From Mucilaginibacter gilvus (lineage in GTDB: Bacteria > Bacteroidota > Bacteroidia > Sphingobacteriales > Sphingobacteriaceae): 64,000 nt of DNA. The stretch spans positions 379,653 through 443,652 of the forward strand of contig NZ_SBIW01000006.1 in NCBI RefSeq assembly GCF_004054195.1. Reading direction: 5' to 3'. The notes under the pieces are model-generated. The model made no database searches. It had not been told where the DNA came from and was given only the letters and a program-made list of their open reading frames with translations. The translations under genes were made by a program, and so were the position numbers. Below are positions 8,496 to 16,554 of this stretch, piece after piece. Each line of letters starts with the position of its first letter. Position 1 is the first letter of the stretch.

Positions 8496-8572
8496 TCAAA
8501 TAAAAAAACGAATATCGAACTTTGTATGTAAAAAGCTGCTTAATGTTTTAAAATATTGCTAACTGCCAGGCT

Positions 8573-9880
8573 TTACTTCGCCAACTCATCCATGGTAACC
8601 TCATTACTCAGCAGTTTACCAAACAGCTCCCAGCGTTTTGCAGGATCTTTAGCGGTTCCGCCATTTTTTTCGATATGGTGTTTCACCAGGTCGAGCCCGT
8701 AATTGTAGTTGATTACATAGGCGCGATACTTTTTAATGAAGCTTACCGATTTTTCGGCGGTCTCGTCGTTCATTAAACAATACTTTTTAAGGTATGTACG
8801 GGCCTTACTCTGGCTCCAGTTATCATCTATCAACCCGCGGGCAGCCTCGTTGCGAGCGTAGTTCAAATTACTTTTTATAACCAGCGCTCTAAAATAAGCG
8901 CCTGCACCGGTGGTATCCAAACCGGCAAGCGGCAATAATACGTTCTTGGCAAACTTTATTTTTTCGTTGCCGGGGAAGGCCATTTCAATACCGTAATTGG
9001 CACTACCTTCGGCAATAAGCGATTGCGGACTAAACAGCGGGTACATGGAAAGCTCTACATATCCTCTATCGTGATACAGGTTTTTCTCCAGCATCATATT
9101 GTACACGTGGTGGCCCGGATAGCTCTCGTGGCTTCCTACATCTATCGCGCGATCGATAAATATCTTAAGGTCTGTATTTATTTGTACTACGCTTTGGTAT
9201 TTGCCTTTGTACCAGTTATACCCGTTCCAGGGTTTATCGGTAACAAATTCCAGCGTGAAAGATTCGCCTGCAGGTAATTTATAATGCGCCAGGGTACGCT
9301 TACGCGATTCGGCAATGGCCGCCTTGATCACCGGGTCCAGCTTATCTTTGGGGATAATGAATTTATTGGCGAGTTTCTGAAAGCGGTCGTTCACATTACC
9401 TTTGCCCGGCAACAGGCTATCCAATAAAACCAGTTGTGCTTTAAAGTAATCCTCGGTATTTACAGGCGCGGTTACGTCGAACAATTGCTTAGATTCCTGA
9501 TCGAACGTGCTGTGCTCGCCCGAGAATATTTTAACGCGCCCGCTGAAGGAAGCTAACTGATCGTAAAGCCAGGTGGCGCGCATTTTATTTGAGTCCACTT
9601 CGGCTGAGGTAGCTAACAATTTAATATCATTCATCAGGCTGTTTACCGATGCCAGCAGGCTATCTCTCGGGAACTCATCGCCCTCAACTGCCTTAGGTTT
9701 TAACGAATCGGGACCATAATAAGCATCCACAAAATCTTTATCATACTCACCAATGGTTAGCCCAAGCCTCACATATTCGGCAGCGTATTTATTGAGGAGT
9801 TTTGTTTCGGGTTTATCAGCGTTTTTTGTACACGATATAGCTAAAATGGAAATTATAAGCAGGAAAAAAAGATTTTTCAT
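8573..9880 (-). CDS. DUF885-like zinc peptidase lipoprotein
   Basis: 435 residues. A lipoprotein signal (MKNLFFLLIISILAISC, lipid-bearing Cys17) anchors it to a membrane. The motif HESYPGHH near residue 250 is the zinc-binding HExxxGHH type of the DUF885/M32-like metallopeptidases, and a downstream EGSANYGIEMAF carries the probable third ligand glutamate. It is shorter than typical DUF885 proteins (about 550-600) but keeps the catalytic half. It stands alone between nadK and the CBS gene; substrates are probably peptides or cell-wall stems but cannot be named. Confidence 0.75.
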   Translation of the reverse strand: MKNLFFLLIISILAISCTKNADKPETKLLNKYAAEYVRLGLTIGEYDKDFVDAYYGPDSLKPKAVEGDEFPRDSLLASVNSLMNDIKLLATSAEVDSNKMRATWLYDQLASFSGRVKIFSGEHSTFDQESKQLFDVTAPVNTEDYFKAQLVLLDSLLPGKGNVNDRFQKLANKFIIPKDKLDPVIKAAIAESRKRTLAHYKLPAGESFTLEFVTDKPWNGYNWYKGKYQSVVQINTDLKIFIDRAIDVGSHESYPGHHVYNMMLEKNLYHDRGYVELSMYPLFSPQSLIAEGSANYGIEMAFPGNEKIKFAKNVLLPLAGLDTTGAGAYFRALVIKSNLNYARNEAARGLIDDNWSQSKARTYLKKYCLMNDETAEKSVSFIKKYRAYVINYNYGLDLVKHHIEKNGGTAKDPAKRWELFGKLLSNEVTMDELAK

Positions 9881-10194
9881 GGGAGTGGTTGACGTAGTAG
9901 GGGCTGCAAAGCTATAAAAATAGGTTGGGTAGCAGAGAAAAGTTTTAGTTTTTTAAGAGCGCGGGTTCTGTTAATGCTCCTTTAGGAGTGTTTAGTGCTT
10001 TATGATGCGTCAATGGAAGAAACTTTCTTTTTCCCGCAAAAAAGAATGTCACCAAAGAAAAAACTCTCGGTTGCGCCCTGTTCTATGAAAGTTAGTGCTT
10101 TAGCAGTGATTGTGGTTACCGAACAGGACAAGGCCGATTTAGGAAGGGCTTTGTTCTGTTCTTCTTATCTGCTCATCTGAAATCTGCACATCTA
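9881..10194. other. Intergenic stretch with dispersed repeat A
   Basis: 314 bp without a gene. It holds one copy of a dispersed repeat (about 10021-10157, partner near 13160-13300). The right end contains ATCTGCTCATCTGAAATCTGCACATCT, a motif that recurs upstream of the S24 gene near 20800-20830. No clear promoter is visible. Confidence 0.6.
10021..10157. repeat. Dispersed intergenic repeat, copy A
   Basis: About 137 bp, similar to copy B near 13160-13300. Shared blocks in order are TTTCTTT-TCC-GCAAA, a block starting ACCAA.GAAA, GCGCC-TGTTCTATGAA, TAG-GTGCTT..., GAACAGGACAAGGCCGAT and GGGCTT-GTT. Neither copy has an open frame across it. The left end can form a weak hairpin (TTTCTTTTT/AAAAAAG). 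Confidence 0.75.
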
Positions 10195-10857
10195 CTAAAG
10201 GTTCAAATAATTCATAAACGAATCAAACCTGTCTTTGGCGTTGTCGTTATGATCGGTGAAGTTGAAGGTGGCTTTAACGTCGTATTCGTACCGCAAAAAG
10301 GTGGCTATAATGTTCGATATATCCTGCTTATTCACCTTCAGGGTAACTTCCATGCGGGTGCTTTCGGGGAAAGTGCGGGTGTAGGAACTCAGGATCTGGG
10401 CATTGTCCGACTCTACAATTTGCGACATGTGGGCCAACGAATTATTCTTATTGCTGATCTCCAATACGATGATACCACCCGGTTCGCTTACCGAAGTGAG
10501 CTTGGCAAAGTACTCGTTCATGGTATTGATGGAGATAAGCCCCTGGTAATCCTTCTTGACATCCAACACGGGCACAACGCTCAGGTCGCGCTCATAAAAA
10601 AGGCGGATAACGTCATAAATATGCTGATCCTCCAACACGTAAGGGTTCACCAGCGATAAAGCTAATGCGCCTATCGGGGTGCTATAGTCCGGCTCTTCTA
10701 TCAGGTCGTCTTCAGATACGAGGCCTAAAAACTGTTCTTCGTTTACAATTGGCAGATGCCGCACACGAAATTCCGCCATACGGTCAAACACTTTCTGTAT
10801 AGTATCAGAAGTGTGTACCGGGGGGACCGCGTCAGAGATCAGCTCAACTGCAAGCAT
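10195..10857 (-). CDS. CBS domain protein with C-terminal ACT-like domain
   Basis: 220 residues with no membrane segment. Two CBS motifs are visible: residues 1-55 (FDRMAEFRVRHLPIVNEEQFLGLVSEDDL) and about 75-125 (YDVIRLFYERDLSVVPVLD). Both typically bind adenine nucleotides. From about 128 to 200 follows an ACT-like regulatory region (GGIIVLEISNKNNSLAHMS). Only 3 bp separate it from the stop of the alpha/beta hydrolase, so the pair is an operon. A homologous CBS gene is usual near nadK in Bacteroidota. It is a probable sensor of energy charge with an unknown target. Confidence 0.88.
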   Translation of the reverse strand: MLAVELISDAVPPVHTSDTIQKVFDRMAEFRVRHLPIVNEEQFLGLVSEDDLIEEPDYSTPIGALALSLVNPYVLEDQHIYDVIRLFYERDLSVVPVLDVKKDYQGLISINTMNEYFAKLTSVSEPGGIIVLEISNKNNSLAHMSQIVESDNAQILSSYTRTFPESTRMEVTLKVNKQDISNIIATFLRYEYDVKATFNFTDHNDNAKDRFDSFMNYLNL

Positions 10858-10860
10858 ATT

Positions 10861-11622
10861 TTATTGTTTTAATTTATCTAAAAACACCTTTAGGTACTTA
10901 TTAAATTCCTCCGGGCGCTCCATCATTGGGGCGTGTCCGCATTTATCAACCCAGTATAAGTACGAGTTCGGCAGCAACTGATTAAACTCAACTGCAACCT
11001 CGGGCGGGGTAATTTTATCATCCCTTCCCCATATTAACGCAACAGGCATCGTTATCTTGCGCAGGTCGCCTTTCATATTATGCCTGATGGCCGATTTTGC
11101 CATGGCCAGTATGCGTATCACCTTGGGGCGGTCGTTAATGTTGGCGTAAACCTCATCAACCATTTCTTTTGATGCAGTGGCGGGGTCGTAAAAAGTGTAT
11201 TCTACTTTTCCCTTCACAAACTCATAATTCTCGCGGCGCGGAAAGGTGCCACCAAAGGCATTCTCGTACAAGCCCGAGCTACCGGTTAACACAAGCGCCT
11301 TTACATAACCCGGATGCGACAGCACGTATATTAAACCAACGTGCCCGCCAAGCGAGTTACCCAATAAGGTTACCCTTGTAAGCTTTTTAAACTTGATGAA
11401 CTTATGCACAAACTTAGAAAGGGCACGCACACCGGTAGTTAGTATTGGCATATCGTAAATAGGCAAAATAGGGATGATAACCTTATAATGCGGGCTAAAC
11501 TCCTCTATCACTTTCTCCCAGTTGCTTAGTGCTCCCATTAAGCCGTGTAACAACAATAATGGCTCGCCCTCACCTTTTTCTACGTATGTAAAACCCTTTT
11601 CTTCTTTCAGTACAAAATTCAT
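10861..11622 (-). CDS. Alpha/beta-fold hydrolase
   Basis: 253 residues, cytoplasmic. The oxyanion motif LLLLHG (residues 22-27) and the nucleophile elbow GNSLGG (88-93, Ser90) are clear; Asp202 (WGRDDKITP) and His231 (CGHAPM) complete the triad. This fits the fold of esterases, C-C bond hydrolases and haloperoxidase-like enzymes; the substrate cannot be told. It is the first gene of an operon with the CBS protein. Confidence 0.9.
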   Translation of the reverse strand: MNFVLKEEKGFTYVEKGEGEPLLLLHGLMGALSNWEKVIEEFSPHYKVIIPILPIYDMPILTTGVRALSKFVHKFIKFKKLTRVTLLGNSLGGHVGLIYVLSHPGYVKALVLTGSSGLYENAFGGTFPRRENYEFVKGKVEYTFYDPATASKEMVDEVYANINDRPKVIRILAMAKSAIRHNMKGDLRKITMPVALIWGRDDKITPPEVAVEFNQLLPNSYLYWVDKCGHAPMMERPEEFNKYLKVFLDKLKQ

Positions 11623-11746
11623 AGTTCCTTGTTCAAATGCAGCTTTAAACTTGTGCAGACCGTTTTACGTTTCAGTCTGAAAAGTTGTAGTTACCACGGT
11701 AAATTTAGTTTATTAGGGTATACCTGCAACAATTTTAACAATTAAA

Positions 11747-12196
11747 TTATCCTAACAGTTGTTTAACTACTTCAGATACTGTTTTGCCATCGGCCTGGCC
11801 GGCAAGTTCTTTATTGGCAATGCCCATTACCCTGCCCATGTCTTTTACGGATGTTACACCAAGGCGGCCAATCACTTCCTGTATGTAGCCTTCAATTTCA
11901 AAACGGGTCATTTGCTGTGGCAAATATGGCTCAATTACATACATCTCCGCCATTTCTACCTCGTAAAGGTCCTCACGGTTCTGTGTTTTGTATATATCGG
12001 CCGATTCTTTACGTTGCTTAATGAGCTTTTGCAGCACTTTTATCTCAGCTTCCTTAGTTAGTTCTTCGGCAGCTCCTTTTTCTGTTTTTGCAAGCAACAA
12101 AGCCGATTTAATTGCCCGCAGCCCGCGTAAGCGGTCTGGCTGTTTGGATAGCATCGCTTGTTTGATGTCCTGATCTATTTGTGTAATGAGTGACAT
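11747..12196 (-). CDS. GatB/YqeY domain protein
   Basis: 149 residues, full length for YqeY proteins: a helical N-terminal half (MSLITQIDQDIKQAMLSKQP...LRAIKSALLLAKTEK) and a C-terminal GatB-tail-like domain (YEVEMAEMYVIEPYLPQQM ... VMGIANKELAGQADG). The C-terminal domain resembles the tRNA-binding tail of GatB, hence a suspected link with tRNA amidation, but the function of stand-alone YqeY is not established. Single gene between the alpha/beta hydrolase and the SDR. Confidence 0.92.
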   Translation of the reverse strand: MSLITQIDQDIKQAMLSKQPDRLRGLRAIKSALLLAKTEKGAAEELTKEAEIKVLQKLIKQRKESADIYKTQNREDLYEVEMAEMYVIEPYLPQQMTRFEIEGYIQEVIGRLGVTSVKDMGRVMGIANKELAGQADGKTVSEVVKQLLG

Positions 12197-12265
12197 AGTT
12201 TTATTTCGGATTTCGAATGTTCAATTTCGGATTTATTTTCTTGCATCTTTTCATCATCTGCAAAT

Positions 12266-13024
12266 CTACTTCCTATATATAGCTGTAGCTGCTGCCTGCG
12301 CGGTTGGCATAATAACAAGGTCGTTGATGTTTACATGCGCCGGGCGCGATGCTACAAACCAAATAGTTTCGGCAATATCCTTGGCCACCAGCGGTTCAAA
12401 ACCATCGTACACTTTTTTAGCGCGTTCTTTATCGCCTTTAAAGCGTACCTCGCTAAACTCGGTTTCAACGGCACCGGGATGCACGGCGGTAACTTTTATA
12501 CCGTGACTAAGCAGATCCAACCGCATACCTTTATTTAAGGCATCCACAGCGTGTTTGGTAGCGCAATATACGTTCCCGTTAGGATAAACCTCTTTCCCGG
12601 CTATCGACCCAAGGTTAATAATATGCCCAAAACCGTTGTCTATCATCCAGTTGCTTACCACACGGCTTACATAAAGCAGGCCTTTTATATTGGTATCTAT
12701 CATGGTTTCCCAATCATCGTAGCTGCCTTTATCAATAGGGTCCAGGCCCTGGCTTAGTCCGGCGTTGTTTACCAATACATCTACCTGTTTCCATTCTGCG
12801 GGCAGGCCCTGTAGGTTCTCAATCACCTGCGCCTTACTGCGCACATCGAAACAAGAAACAGCAACTTCTACATTGTATTTTTCATTCAGCTGCCCCGCAA
12901 GCCGTTCTAAACGCTGCATGCGGCGGCCGGTAAGTATTAAATTGTAACCCTCGCGGGCGAATGTATGGGCACAGGCCTCGCCTATCCCTGCGGTGGCACC
13001 TGTAATTAATGCGATCTTAGCCAT
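12266..13024 (-). CDS. Short-chain dehydrogenase, YdfG-like
   Basis: 252 residues. The Rossmann motif TGATAGIG (8-15) and the catalytic Ser140, Tyr153 and Lys157 (YCATK) are all present, along with NNAG at 86-89. The sequence pattern GRRMQRLERLA after the second strand indicates NADP preference (two arginines), and the overall pattern resembles YdfG-type 3-hydroxy acid dehydrogenases. Soluble, cytoplasmic. It stands alone, 69 bp from yqeY. Confidence 0.9.
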   Translation of the reverse strand: MAKIALITGATAGIGEACAHTFAREGYNLILTGRRMQRLERLAGQLNEKYNVEVAVSCFDVRSKAQVIENLQGLPAEWKQVDVLVNNAGLSQGLDPIDKGSYDDWETMIDTNIKGLLYVSRVVSNWMIDNGFGHIINLGSIAGKEVYPNGNVYCATKHAVDALNKGMRLDLLSHGIKVTAVHPGAVETEFSEVRFKGDKERAKKVYDGFEPLVAKDIAETIWFVASRPAHVNINDLVIMPTAQAAATAIYRK

Positions 13025-13389
13025 AGGTAGTGTAACTATGGCAGCGAAATTATGTTTTTATGTTGGGATAATAACTGTTGGGCTGTAATTGTTGCAGCGA
13101 AATGATGCCTTTCAGTGCGTTGTTAGGGATGATAGTGGTTTTTGTTAAGCCTGTGGATGTTACTTTTCTTTTCCGCAAAGAAAAGTAACCAACGAAACTC
13201 CTGGCTGCGCCATGTTCTATGAACGTTGTACCTTTTCAGTGCTTGTAGTTGCCGAACAGGACAAGGCCGATTGAAGAACGGGCTTCGTTGGGTCTGTTTA
13301 GATTTTTTTTCTAATCAAGCTAATCCTCAAATTGGGGTTCAGAAAAAATCCAAAAAAACGTGTTAATCGCTAACTCCCTAAATCGTGTT
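13025..13389. other. Intergenic stretch with dispersed repeat B
   Basis: 365 bp with no gene. It is dominated by copy B of a dispersed repeat (13160 to about 13300) with a perfect 12-bp hairpin at its left end. Near 13300-13320 is a T-tract (GATTTTTTTTCT). Both neighbouring genes run on the minus strand, so this is the space downstream of porT and upstream of the SDR. Confidence 0.6.
13160..13300. repeat. Dispersed intergenic repeat, copy B, with 12-bp hairpin
   Basis: Partner of the repeat near 10021-10157. At 13160-13188 two perfect 12-bp arms (TTACTTTTCTTT and AAAGAAAAGTAA) enclose TCCGC. Downstream blocks shared with copy A are GCGCCATGTTCTATGAA, CAGTGCTTGTAGTTGCC, GAACAGGACAAGGCCGAT and GGGCTTCGTT. 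The unit looks like a non-coding mobile or structural repeat of this genome. Confidence 0.75.
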
Positions 13390-14127
13390 CTATTCGAAAA
13401 ACAGGCTAAACATAATGGTATGCAGCGATAGCTTGCTGATGGGTGCCGAGAACGGGTGGTTCTCCTGGATGAGCAGATTGCCGAAGGTGTTGGTCACTTT
13501 TATTTCGGGCGACATTTTAAAATATTCAAAATAAATATCGAAACCAAAGCCTGCCTCGTAAGACGAGTAGCTTTTGCTGTTCTTTACAATGCGCTCTAAT
13601 GGCGCGGTGTTATCACCATCTTTTTTGCCACCGATAGCGCTCGAGAATTTTACGCCGCCCAAAAGGTAGGCACGCAGGTTACCCACCCGGTCTGATTTTA
13701 GTTTTACCGAAAAAGGGAAATCTACGGTAGTGGTTTGTATCGGCTTATCAATCGGCTCGGTGCTATTTTTAAAGGTGTACCGTAACTTACGGTCGGCGAA
13801 AATTAGCGAGGGGGTTGAACGCACCTCCAGGTGATCCGTTAGTCGGTAGCGGGCAACAAAGCCTACCGCAAAGCCCGGCGTTGTTTTCGAACTAATACTG
13901 GTGAGCGAATCGGTTACGTAAGCATTGGCATCCTTATCAAAAAAAGGCGCGCGCCAGTTGGGCTGTTTTACAATTTTAAAATCGCTGGAAACGTACGAAA
14001 AGCTAAAGCCTCCGCTAAAGTCGGCCTCATCTGCACCCCCACCCCATGCCGGCGAAAACTGCTGTGCACGCAGCAAAGGACTGCAGCACAATAGTACCAG
14101 TAAAGTGGCCAGGTAACGTTTTATCAT
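13390..14127 (-). CDS. porT: PorT/SprT-like outer-membrane beta-barrel protein
   Basis: 245 residues with a signal peptide (MIKRYLATLLVLLCCSPLLRAQ) and a barrel-like mature part. FSYVSSDFKIVKQPNWR, GFAVGFVARYRLTDHLEVRSTPSLIFADRKLRYTF and FPFSVKLKSDR...AYLLGG follow the pattern of PorT, a membrane protein needed for type IX secretion and gliding in Bacteroidota. The gene overlaps the stop region of ubiE by 4 bp; a porT-ubiE pair is a known arrangement. Other T9SS genes are not in the window. The specific PorT assignment is an inference from pattern and neighbour. Confidence 0.75.
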   Translation of the reverse strand: MIKRYLATLLVLLCCSPLLRAQQFSPAWGGGADEADFSGGFSFSYVSSDFKIVKQPNWRAPFFDKDANAYVTDSLTSISSKTTPGFAVGFVARYRLTDHLEVRSTPSLIFADRKLRYTFKNSTEPIDKPIQTTTVDFPFSVKLKSDRVGNLRAYLLGGVKFSSAIGGKKDGDNTAPLERIVKNSKSYSSYEAGFGFDIYFEYFKMSPEIKVTNTFGNLLIQENHPFSAPISKLSLHTIMFSLFFE

Positions 14128-14855
14128 TTAATGCCGGTGTAGATTGAACAGATACCAAACGCCAAAGGCCGGCTTTTGGTATTTTTGAAACCTGCCTTTG
14201 CCATCATACCGATAAATGCTTCGCCATCCGGGAAAGCGGCAACCGACTCGGGCAGGTAGGTATAGGCGCGGGCATCTTTGCTAAACAGCTTACCGATACC
14301 CGGGGTAACGTAGTTAAAGTAAAACGCGTAAAGTTGCTTTATGGGGAACGCTTTGGGTTTGGAGAACTCTAACACTACGGTTTTGCCACCCGGTTTTAGT
14401 ACCCTGTAAATATCGGCAAGGCCATCGGCAAGGTTCTCAAAATTACGTACGCCGTAGGCAACCGTAACGGCATCAAACTCATTTGCTTCGAACGGCAGTT
14501 TCTCCGAATCACCCAGTTTTACTTCAAACTTATCAGACAGGCCGCGTTTCAGGATCTTCTGATCGGCAACGTCCAGCATCCCGCGTGAAATATCAACCCC
14601 GATAATTTTCTTTGGCTTTAAGATAGATAGCGCCTCGAAGGCGAAATCGCCGGTACCGGTAGCCACATCCAATATTAGCTGTGGTTTATCGGCTTTGAGT
14701 TCGTTTATGGCTTTTTTGCGCCAGATGATATCAATCCCCAGCGACATAAAGTGATTTAAAAAATCGTAGGTTTTGGAGATATTGTTGAACATATCGGCCA
14801 CCTGCTCTTTTTTGGTGCCTTGCTGATCCTGGTACGGTGTTACAATTTTGCTCAT
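14124..14855 (-). CDS. ubiE: Demethylmenaquinone methyltransferase
   Basis: 243 residues. The SAM-binding motif LDVATGTGDFAFEAL (around 61-75) and the UbiE signatures YDFLNHFMSLGIDIIWRKKA and YRVLKPGGKTVVLEFSKP are present. The enzyme methylates demethylmenaquinone, the last step of menaquinone synthesis, at the inner face of the membrane. It overlaps the porT start by 4 bp, giving translational coupling. Bacteroidota use menaquinone, so the menG/ubiE role is expected. Confidence 0.96.
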   Translation of the reverse strand: MSKIVTPYQDQQGTKKEQVADMFNNISKTYDFLNHFMSLGIDIIWRKKAINELKADKPQLILDVATGTGDFAFEALSILKPKKIIGVDISRGMLDVADQKILKRGLSDKFEVKLGDSEKLPFEANEFDAVTVAYGVRNFENLADGLADIYRVLKPGGKTVVLEFSKPKAFPIKQLYAFYFNYVTPGIGKLFSKDARAYTYLPESVAAFPDGEAFIGMMAKAGFKNTKSRPLAFGICSIYTGIK

Positions 14856-14889
14856 ACGTTGTGGGGGGCAAAGATAGGTGTTTGAGTTG

Positions 14890-14993
14890 ATGGTTCATAG
14901 ATGATAGTTGATGGGAGAAGCCAATGGTTCATCTTTGATGGGTCATAAAAAAACGGCTTCGCTATGAACCATGAGCCATCATCTATGAACCAT
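14890..14993. repeat. Intergenic inverted repeat with ATGGTTCAT motifs
   Basis: Perfect 16-bp arms at 14890-14905 and 14978-14993 (ATGGTTCATAGATGAT and its complement) 72 bp apart. Inside are more copies of the 9-mer ATGGTTCAT or its complement (14924, 14964) and GAAGCC/GGCTTC. It can fold into a long branched hairpin. It lies after the stop of the DUF3307 gene and before ubiE, so it may end the satD operon or be a palindromic intergenic repeat. Confidence 0.7.
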
Positions 14994-15006
14994 TTGAACC
15001 ATTCCC

Positions 15007-15702
15007 CTACTTCAAAATAAGCTTTAATGCAAAACCAGCGCCAAAGGCTATAAAAATACTTAACAGCGTACCTATCAGCAGATATTCGGTTTTAGCTTCT
15101 TCGTTTGCGCTGTTATACCTTAAAATGCTTTTCCCGGTAATTAGCAAACCGATTGCTTCATACTGCCCCTGGTACACCAATACGCAGATGATCAGCCTCT
15201 CAATTATCCCTATATATTTCCCGGCATTTTTCAATCCGGGCGGAACAGCCCAATGCTTGGTGGCGTAGGCTATTATGATAGATGTAGGGACCGTTAAGAA
15301 AAATGCCGCGGCGGCTACCACCCAAAACTTGCTGTTTTCATAAAAGCCGGTTAAGGTTTGCATATCAAGCCTGTGCTGGTCAAAAATTATCATCCAGCTT
15401 GCCAGTATCACCAATAAATGCAGTAATTGGTCTATTATAAAATAAGTAAAATTCGCTTTGGTGTAAGATTTGGCAAGGTCGATAACACCATGCAGAATGG
15501 TTATAAACAACACCACTTTCCAGTAATTAAACCCAACAAACAGTATTGCCGTTGCACCCGTAACCAGGATATGCAGATAGAGATAGCTGGATTTTATTTT
15601 TCGTTGCTGCCTGTCCTGTACCCATTTGGATGGTTGCCACCAAAAATCGCTTATCAAATGCGCCAGCAACAATTTAACGAGCCATATAATACTAATTTCC
15701 AT
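15007..15702 (-). CDS. DUF3307 membrane protein
   Basis: 231 residues with about six hydrophobic segments. The opening LVKLLLAHLISDFWWQPSKWV and the later LHGVIDLAKSYT are the typical DUF3307 features (polar Asp and His inside membrane segments). Function unknown. It overlaps the end of satD by 11 bp, so the two are translated from one message; the pair is frequently seen together in Bacteroidota. Regulation should follow the operator array upstream of satD. Confidence 0.85.
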   Translation of the reverse strand: MEISIIWLVKLLLAHLISDFWWQPSKWVQDRQQRKIKSSYLYLHILVTGATAILFVGFNYWKVVLFITILHGVIDLAKSYTKANFTYFIIDQLLHLLVILASWMIIFDQHRLDMQTLTGFYENSKFWVVAAAAFFLTVPTSIIIAYATKHWAVPPGLKNAGKYIGIIERLIICVLVYQGQYEAIGLLITGKSILRYNSANEEAKTEYLLIGTLLSIFIAFGAGFALKLILK

Positions 15703-16306
15703 TTTGTAGTTGGTTTGTTAATATTTCGAATTTATTAAGCACGCTCCTTATCTCTTCGTAACGGCCGGCCTTTACCTGCTTACTTACCGTAGCGGCGGAT
15801 AAGCCTAAAAAAGCCGCGGTTTCTACCTGCGATTTACCCGACAGCAACAGATAAATCACTTTAGCTTGTTTTGCGGTTATCTGCGCCACCAGGCTGTCTG
15901 CATATTCGGCTAATATTTCATAAGTAAAGTCTTTCTCTGCATTTCCGCTATTGATATACAGTCGCCTTGGTGTAGCCTGCAATTTAGCAAAGCTGCGCCC
16001 CGAAGCCACCAAAAGCTCGTCCATGCTCGACCGCAGGTCTATATCATCAGATCTCAAATGCCCAATAGTTATACTTACCCGTATATCTATAGTATGTTTC
16101 TCTGCATATTTTATAGCCAGCAGCCTGCTTTTTATACATTTCAATAACGCTGTTTCCGGCTGGATAACAAGTACCCTAAAGCTATCTCCATTATAAAAGT
16201 CGGTTTTTTCGCCATCAAAAAACTGTTTTAAATCAACAATAAGTTTATCGAATGCCGTTGTTAACAAAGAAGAGTTAACAATATCGGCTGTAAGTATCGC
16301 CCTCAT
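15692..16306 (-). CDS. SatD family protein with C-terminal helix-turn-helix
   Basis: 204 residues. The N-terminal part (MRAILTADIVNSSLLT ... NGDSFRVLVIQP) has the SatD pattern, reminiscent of nucleotide-cyclase-like folds; the C-terminal 55 residues form a clear helix-turn-helix (SGKSQVETAAFLGLSAATVSKQVKAGRYEE). It therefore probably binds DNA. The likely target is its own upstream array of four palindromes. It is the first gene of an operon with the DUF3307 protein. Biochemical function is not known to me; autoregulation is an inference. Confidence 0.82.
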   Translation of the reverse strand: MRAILTADIVNSSLLTTAFDKLIVDLKQFFDGEKTDFYNGDSFRVLVIQPETALLKCIKSRLLAIKYAEKHTIDIRVSITIGHLRSDDIDLRSSMDELLVASGRSFAKLQATPRRLYINSGNAEKDFTYEILAEYADSLVAQITAKQAKVIYLLLSGKSQVETAAFLGLSAATVSKQVKAGRYEEIRSVLNKFEILTNQLQNGN

Positions 16307-16330
16307 AATAGCCTCAAAATATTAGTTAAG

Positions 16331-16360
16331 CAAATATTAGCATAAATAGGCTAACATCAA
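16331..16360 (-). promoter_or_regulatory. Probable satD promoter
   Basis: Read on the minus strand: TTG (16360-16358), 18 bp, then TAATATTTG (16339-16331), close to the Bacteroidota pattern TTG-N19-TAnnTTTG, about 25 bp before the satD start codon. The first palindrome of the operator array (16337-16354) fills almost exactly the space between the two boxes, the ideal place for repression. Confidence 0.6.
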
Positions 16361-16441
16361 ATAAATTAGCCAAAAAAGGCTAATTATTATACAATTAGCT
16401 TAAAAAAGCTAACTTAGTTAATATTAGCCAAAAGAGGCTAA
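16337..16441. promoter_or_regulatory. Array of four 18-bp palindromic operators, 29-bp period
   Basis: Four near-perfect palindromes TTAGC-N8-GCTAA: 16337-16354 (arms TTAGC, GGCTAA), 16366-16383 (TTAGCC/GGCTAA), 16395-16412 (TTAGCTT/AAGCTAA) and 16424-16441 (TTAGCC/GGCTAA). Starts are exactly 29 bp apart each time. The centre is A-rich. The array lies between divergent genes satD and the Gfo/Idh oxidoreductase, and overlaps the satD promoter. A dimeric DNA-binding protein, most simply SatD itself, is the likely ligand. Equal spacing puts neighbouring sites on shifted helix faces, consistent with a cooperative filament or wrap. Confidence 0.85.
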
Positions 16442-16554
16442 CATCAATAATTATTAATACTAACTCACCTTGCAATGCTTATGAACTAATTAAATAAATT
16501 TATACCTTTCACTTTCCGTATCTCAAACCACAAAACCATCTTATCGTTTCAAAA

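Noticed and set aside
16337..16441. 29-bp periodic repeats as a CRISPR array
   Set aside because: The conserved unit is an 18-bp palindrome with short A/T-rich spacers of 11 bp, and no cas genes are near. CRISPR spacers are about 30 bp. Operator array is the better reading.
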